This document shows positions 58,688 to 64,000 of a stretch of DNA of 64,000 nt, piece by piece. The position numbers were made by a program, and so were the translations under genes. Position 1 is the stretch's first letter; each line of letters opens with the position of its first letter. The DNA comes from Rotaria sordida (lineage: Eukaryota; Rotifera; Eurotatoria; Philodinida; Philodinidae): contig CAJNOL010000119.1 of the NCBI GenBank assembly GCA_905250125.1, positions 182,030 through 246,029 of the forward strand. The letters run 5' to 3'. Under the pieces are notes generated by a model. The model was not told where the DNA came from. It ran no database searches and was given only the letters and a program-made list of their open reading frames with translations.

Positions 58688-61135
58688 ATGTCTACAACAA
58701 ATGAATTATTATCTATTGTTCATGATGATTATATTGTACCATTGAATGTACGTTATACAGATTTCCTTAATGCTCTCTCAGAAATTCACGATGAAACTAT
58801 GCAAGATCGTTGTTATAAATACTGGATGTCACTCTATCGATATTTTGATTGTTCGATGAGTAATGAACGAGTTCTTATGCTTGAAGAAAAACGAATACGA
58901 AATATTTTACATCATCTTAATATTGAAATAGCTTCATATCAATCAGAAATCATCTATCAAATTCGTGATATATTTCTACAAAGTCATCAAGTTTTAGCCG
59001 ATCTTTATATTAAATATAATAGAAAAAAGAACAATTTAAAAAAGATTGAACAAATTATGAATAATTTAGATAATAGAATTCAAAAGAAAAAATCAGAAAA
59101 TAGTATAAAAACTATTTTTACAACTGTTTCTTCATCAACATCTTTAAAATCGATGATGGAAACAATTGATAATTTAAAATTACAAATAAAAAATCTTCAT
59201 ATGACACGTACGTGTGACATGATTAAGGAATTAAATTCAATTATTGTAGTTCTACTTTTTTGTATACAAGTGTTGTAGGAGGAACTTTTCAAATAGAACT
59301 TAATTACAAAAAAGCTAAAGTCTTTTCAATGCAAATGCAAATCTTTCATATCCAACAAAAAATTCATAAAGTTGAAAAAGAATTAATTGACATTCAAGAT
59401 AAGTTAACATTCAATCTTAAAGCAACTCATGAACAGCATGACAATCAATTAAATATACATCTTCAATATAAACCAAATATTTCCATTTTAATTGATCAAG
59501 ATTATTTAAATATTGATCATCAATTAATTAAAGAACAATTAAATAATGAACAAAATCTATCAATAGAATTGCTAAAACAAAATAAAAAATTAAACAACAT
59601 TCTTTTATATCATATGAAGATTCTCAAAATGAATGAAAATAAACAAATACAATTGAATATAAATAATAAAAATTTCATTAAAATAATTAATATAAAACAA
59701 GAACAAATTGAAAAAGAAAAAGATATAAAACAAGAAATTTCTCAGTTCTTAACTGAACTTAAAATCGAATTAAAAAGAAAAGAATATATTTTATCTACAC
59801 ATCATCACCAAGTAGACAGATTGAATGTGAGCAAAAACTAATTATAATTAATAGAATACAAAATTAATATTCATCTTTTCTAGAATCATATTATTGAACT
59901 TAAACATAAACGTGATCAATATCTTCAAAATACTACAAAACATACATTTGAAAATTTTAATCAATCGAAAAATATTATTAAAAAAAATATTCATCAAGAA
60001 ATTAATCATCGTTTACAATTAACAATTATTTCTTATAATCTCAAACAACAGATAAATATTCTTGAAAATACTACACAACACTATGTTTTACTTGTTAAAA
60101 AACAACGACAAAAAGTAATTAATTATGAAAAATTACATGATAAATGGATTCTACATATAAATATAAATCGAAGTCGTTTATTAGAATTATTTAATAGAAT
60201 TAATAAAATTGAACAATATATAATTAATACAAGAAATTTTTTTCAACAATTTAATCATATTAAATTATCATTAATACCAAATATATTAATATTTTATAAT
60301 GAAATGAATTTATCTATACAACAACGGTTAGTAATTAACTTTCTTAATATTCAAAACTTCTTTGTTTAGGAGAAACAAGAATAATAACACTAATGATGAT
60401 AAAAGTTCATTAAATATGAAATTATATCAAATGAAAAAAATTTTACATTCAAATCAAATAATTTTTCAACAAATAAAACAAAATATTTCATTTATCAATA
60501 AAAATCATTCAATACTATTAAATCAAATATTAACAATAGATAAACAACGATTACATCTTATTCAATATATCGATTCTCTTCATAATAAATACTTTGTTGA
60601 TGAACAACAAATATTAAATATTTTAAAAAAATTCAATAATATAAAATATACTATTGATTTAAATTATCAAAAATTTCAACAATTTACAATAGAAAAACAA
60701 AAAATAATACTTTTTTTACTAAAAAAACAACATTTAATTATATTTATTAATGAATATATTCAATTAAATGAATCAATTCGAAATAAACATCAATTATCTT
60801 ATAATAAACTTATGAATCAAATTCAACAATTACGAAATAAAATCTTAGATGAAATTCATAAAATTAAATCATTTAAAAAACAATATCAACCAAATATAAA
60901 ACAATTTATTTTTCATTTACAAAAAGAATTATTCGAATATAAAAAGAAAAACAATTATTTACAACACCGAATTCACCAACGTCACATTACTCAACAAATA
61001 TTAATTGCTTCCAATAATAAACCACTTATAAAGGGTAAAGATAAATTTCCTTTTCTTTTAATAGCATACTATAGAATACTACATATTCGTCTAATGCGAA
61101 GAGTGCAAAAAACAAAGCCTATAAAAAGCACTTGA
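58688..61135 (+). CDS. Long Asn/Ile/Lys/Gln-rich coiled-coil protein, unidentified
   Basis: Four exons (58688-59207, 59279-59826, 59884-60326, 60370-61135) join to 2277 nt, 758 aa, in frame at each GT-AG junction. The start is the first ATG of the frame; further upstream exons are possible. Almost the whole protein is predicted coiled coil with heptad-like Leu/Ile spacing (HIQQKIHKVEKELIDIQDKL, LKQQINILE, IQQLRNKILDEI), no membrane segment or enzyme motif, and a basic C-terminus. Layout and length recall ciliary/centrosomal coiled-coil proteins (CCDC families), but I cannot name a homolog; extreme A+T bias has driven Asn, Ile and Lys to high frequency. Confidence 0.7.
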
Positions 61136-61492
61136 AGATGACAAAAATATGTCTTCTTTCATTTTTATTAAAATTAATCATATTATCCTTACAATCATAA
61201 GCAAACTTTTTGATAATGATATTTTATAAACTAACAAAATTTTCATCAAAAATAGTCACGAATTTAATCAAGATTTCGGAAAATAACAATTATGATACTG
61301 ACATAAAAATATTTATGTAAAAAGAAAAAAAAAAAGAAAAAACATCCAATTTATTAATTGTTTAGTTAATTAAAATCTAGATATTTGAACAACATTTCAT
61401 CTGCTATAGATCATCGTATAGTGCTTTTATTTATGTATAAATAAATAGATTTATAAATACGTCATTATTGATACATTCAAATATTTTTTCAG

Positions 61493-62164
61493 AATATTAT
61501 CATATTATTTGAAATAGCATCAACCATAAATTTTATATCAAATAAGAGTTTACTGATGATAGAATTTCTGAGTATAAATTGCTCATGTATGTGATAACTA
61601 TTACCTTTCAAGCCATGACATTTTTCGAAATTATAGATGTTTAATAGCTTACTTTCATGGGCAATTAATCTCAACAATAGGAAGTTCTCAAAAAAAAAAA
61701 TATTTACGTATCAGATTTAGTAGAGTCCTCTTTACTGATGATTTTCTTTTAAATTGATGTACAAATAGGAATATCATATTTAAAAAACTAGAAAATCTCA
61801 TCAACCTCTGTATGTTAGACATAGGTCTTTGTGCAGCATTTTAATTCTACTATTGCTGTTTGCAAATCAATTTTAAAGAAAAAGAAAAACGTTACTGAAG
61901 AAAACCATCAGTAAAGAGAGCTTTACCAAGTCTGATACGAGATTATTATTTTTTTGTTTGAAGAACTTCCTGTTTTTGAGATTAATTACGCATGAAAGTA
62001 AGCTATTAGACATCTATAATTTCGAAAAATGTCATGATTTGAAAGGTCATAATTATCATATATATTATCAAGTTATACTCGGAAATTCTATCATCAACAA
62101 ACTCTTATCTGATATAAAATTTATTGTTGATTCTATTGCAAATAATAGGATAACATATAATATT
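61493..62164. mobile_element. Foldback element whose arms each keep a similar short reading frame
   Basis: 61493-61768 and 61852-62164 are inverted copies with an ~83-bp loop. Each arm, read outward from the loop, encodes about 60 similar residues (HESKLL, IYNFEKCH, LKG, YHI, NSII, DIKF). Not a recognisable family. Confidence 0.75.
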
Positions 62165-62393
62165 TTGCAAAAACCATGTTAGATTTTCCAAAAAGGATTG
62201 ATTATTATTTCTTAATAAGCGAATATTTTTTGCTTTGTTAAAATCTAAAACTCATAGCCATTTCATTTTGATTGAGATTCTAAAATCTTTAAATTTGCTT
62301 TAGATTACAATTTTTTTTTTGTGACAAATGTTTAGTAGATCTTCATGAGTTGGATATAATTTTTGGACCTTGTTGTAAATCTATTTTCTATAG

Positions 62394-62731
62394 AAGATAA
62401 TGAACAATATCGTACCAATTTACAAAAAAAAGCATCATCGATTATTTATCGTCTTATTTGCAATACTCATTATAATATTATTCTACACAAACGTTTAGAT
62501 TTACTCATACAAAATACTGTTCTATTTTATGTTATTGATCAACAATCATTAAAAGAATTTTATATTTTTTATTTAAATAATGCCTTTGATTTTTATCATT
62601 TAAATAATCAATTAAAAGCATCTGTAGCAGAATTGCGTGTATTTAAAAATGAAATATTAATTTATAAACAAATCTATACCAATATGAAATATTCATTAAA
62701 AGATTATTTTTCTTGCCTGAAAAATATTTAA
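62394..62731 (+). CDS. Unidentified coding fragment (probable terminal exon)
   Basis: An open frame beginning at a TTCTATAG acceptor and ending in TAA: about 111 aa, DNEQYRTNLQKKASSIIYRL near the start, LIQNTVLFYVI and LKASVAELRVFKNEIL later. Helical, Lys/Ile/Asn-rich, similar in style to the coiled-coil gene to its left. No in-frame ATG near the acceptor, so upstream exons are needed; none is evident between it and the foldback at 62164. It may be a gene truncated by the foldback insertion. Confidence 0.4.
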
Positions 62732-64000
62732 AATATTATTTAATTAATAATGAAGAACAGTAATTCTTAAACTGATTCTATTATATTTAGCATGTAGCCT
62801 TTTTTTTTTTTTGATGTATTGACATAGTTTCCAATAAATACTGCTTTCGCTTCGATACCAATCACTATATACGCACACTCACACAAACAGTCAGTGCAGC
62901 AACAATAGACATAAAAATAAGCGAGAGAAAATAGTAAGATAACGTAGGAAAGCGAGAAAACATTTCGGCTGCTGCTAGTGCCTGTGTCAATATCGCGACA
63001 ACAAGCAACCAGAAAGAAAAACAAGAAGCATGCATGACAATTTACTACGTCATATAGAGCAGAGAAATAAATCAGGCAAAAGCATCATCCGTCGCCTCAC
63101 GTTTTATTGCTTGTAGCTCTTTCTTTCAATCTTTCTCTTATTTCCAAGGACAAGCACTGCATAGATTCACATAATCGTCAGTATCTAATAATGTAAGTTT
63201 ATATTTAATATATAATAGTTTTTTTTATTCGATAAAAATTTATTCATTCATATTTATTAATTTAACAATAGTTTAAGATGACATTAATGAAGACAAAAAA
63301 AATATATATATTTATCTTTCATCTTTAATTGTGCTTCTTCTAGTGTGTGAACTATTGAGTTGTCGTTGCTGATTTAATCAGAAAGGCGGAACAGAATAAG
63401 AGAAGACAGTTGACACTCATTATTCAAAAAAGCTTGTTGAGCCTTTCTACTTTTCTTTTTTTTTCTTTTGCTTAATATATAAGCGGATTCGTTAGCAAAC
63501 GAAGGAAATTATATATGACTTAGAGAGAGAAAGAAAAACAAGAGTAAATAAGTAGTCGAACACACTCACATTAAGAGGGCGAACATATAGTACAAAATCA
63601 AATATAATCCATTGTATTGTGCTTCCATTTGTGTTATCTGAAAAAAAAAGATTTGCTTTGCCTACAAACGGAGAGTCCTCAATTACTAAAGATGTGCTTC
63701 TCAACGACAAGTAAGTCATCAAATTCTTTTGAGGTAAACATTTCATAATCATACCGTCTGTCATTATTAGCTCTCTGCGTTTTGTCAAACATACCGTTTG
63801 ACCTGATTTTTTTAACCTTTTTGATCTTCGACATGCTACGATTTTATTCTTCAAGCTATTTGTTAGATTTTGTTTTTTGATCGACTAGTAATATTAATTA
63901 TCCAATAATTTGAATAATCATATTCAACAAAATTCTAATATAGAATAATACTGGACTTTTTTTTGTCTATCTTTTCCTTTAAAATTCAGTCTAATAATTG
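62732..64000. other. Gene-free right end
   Basis: No supported gene. A 120-aa minus frame at 63492-63854 lacks a good start and family features. Sequence near 63180-63200 (AATAATGTAAGT) could be a 5' exon and donor of a gene beyond the window, but this is weak. Confidence 0.4.

Noticed and set aside
62767-63024. Minus-strand Cys-rich frame
   Set aside because: Arises from a CA-rich stretch; no supported start and no domain.
63492-63854. 120-residue minus-strand frame near the right end
   Set aside because: First in-frame ATG lies ~30 codons in, composition is unlike the real genes, and no acceptor precedes it.

Overview
The window is animal nuclear DNA, A+T-rich, with GT-AG introns mostly about 45-80 bp long. 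I place it in a rotifer, probably a bdelloid. The reasons are the compact genes, a 3' splice-acceptor signal just upstream of nearly every start codon (as expected for spliced-leader trans-splicing, known in rotifers), and two genes that look prokaryotic or fungal/plant-like. The species cannot be named from the sequence alone, and a monogonont rotifer is not excluded. Exon models were built by hand from splice signals, reading frame and remembered protein families. For GH13, CCT6, SYMPK, CWC15, NEURL, TRUB2, GTPBP2, SLC9C and the trypsin, the summed exon lengths are exact multiples of three.

Positions 1-15100 form a minus-strand block: the N-terminal part of nephrocystin-4 (NPHP4, cut by the window edge), a GH13 alpha-glucan enzyme, chaperonin subunit CCT6, symplekin (SYMPK), REX1BD and CWC15. 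CWC15, REX1BD and SYMPK are separated by only 92 and 70 bp and look like an operon of RNA-processing genes. A 524-bp divergent interval leads to a plus-strand Neuralized-type E3 ubiquitin ligase (15586-17672).

Positions 17.7-20.6 kb are gene-free and hold two inverted-repeat elements. A second minus-strand block runs from 20.6 to 39.1 kb: a small histidine-rich secreted peptide, TRUB2, a GTPBP1/2-type GTPase, mitochondrial ribosomal protein uS14m, an intronless O-methyltransferase, and a 23-exon SLC9C (sperm-type, voltage- and cyclic-nucleotide-gated Na+/H+ exchanger). Its introns, and one in GTPBP2, contain transposon debris.

A full-length, apparently very young LINE (40183-45426, two intact ORFs joined by TAATG, poly(A) tail, 14-bp perfect target-site duplication) lies upstream of SLC9C. 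After it come a 77-bp minisatellite ending in a 100-N gap, several kb without genes, and a foldback element. Next is a plus-strand trypsin family array of one intact gene and two decayed copies, with a 1.6-kb foldback between them. The last genes are a long unidentified coiled-coil gene and a further unidentified coding fragment, with another foldback between them.

Two themes stand out: ciliary/flagellar genes (NPHP4, SLC9C), and an unusual density of long inverted-repeat (foldback) elements, at least six in 64 kb.
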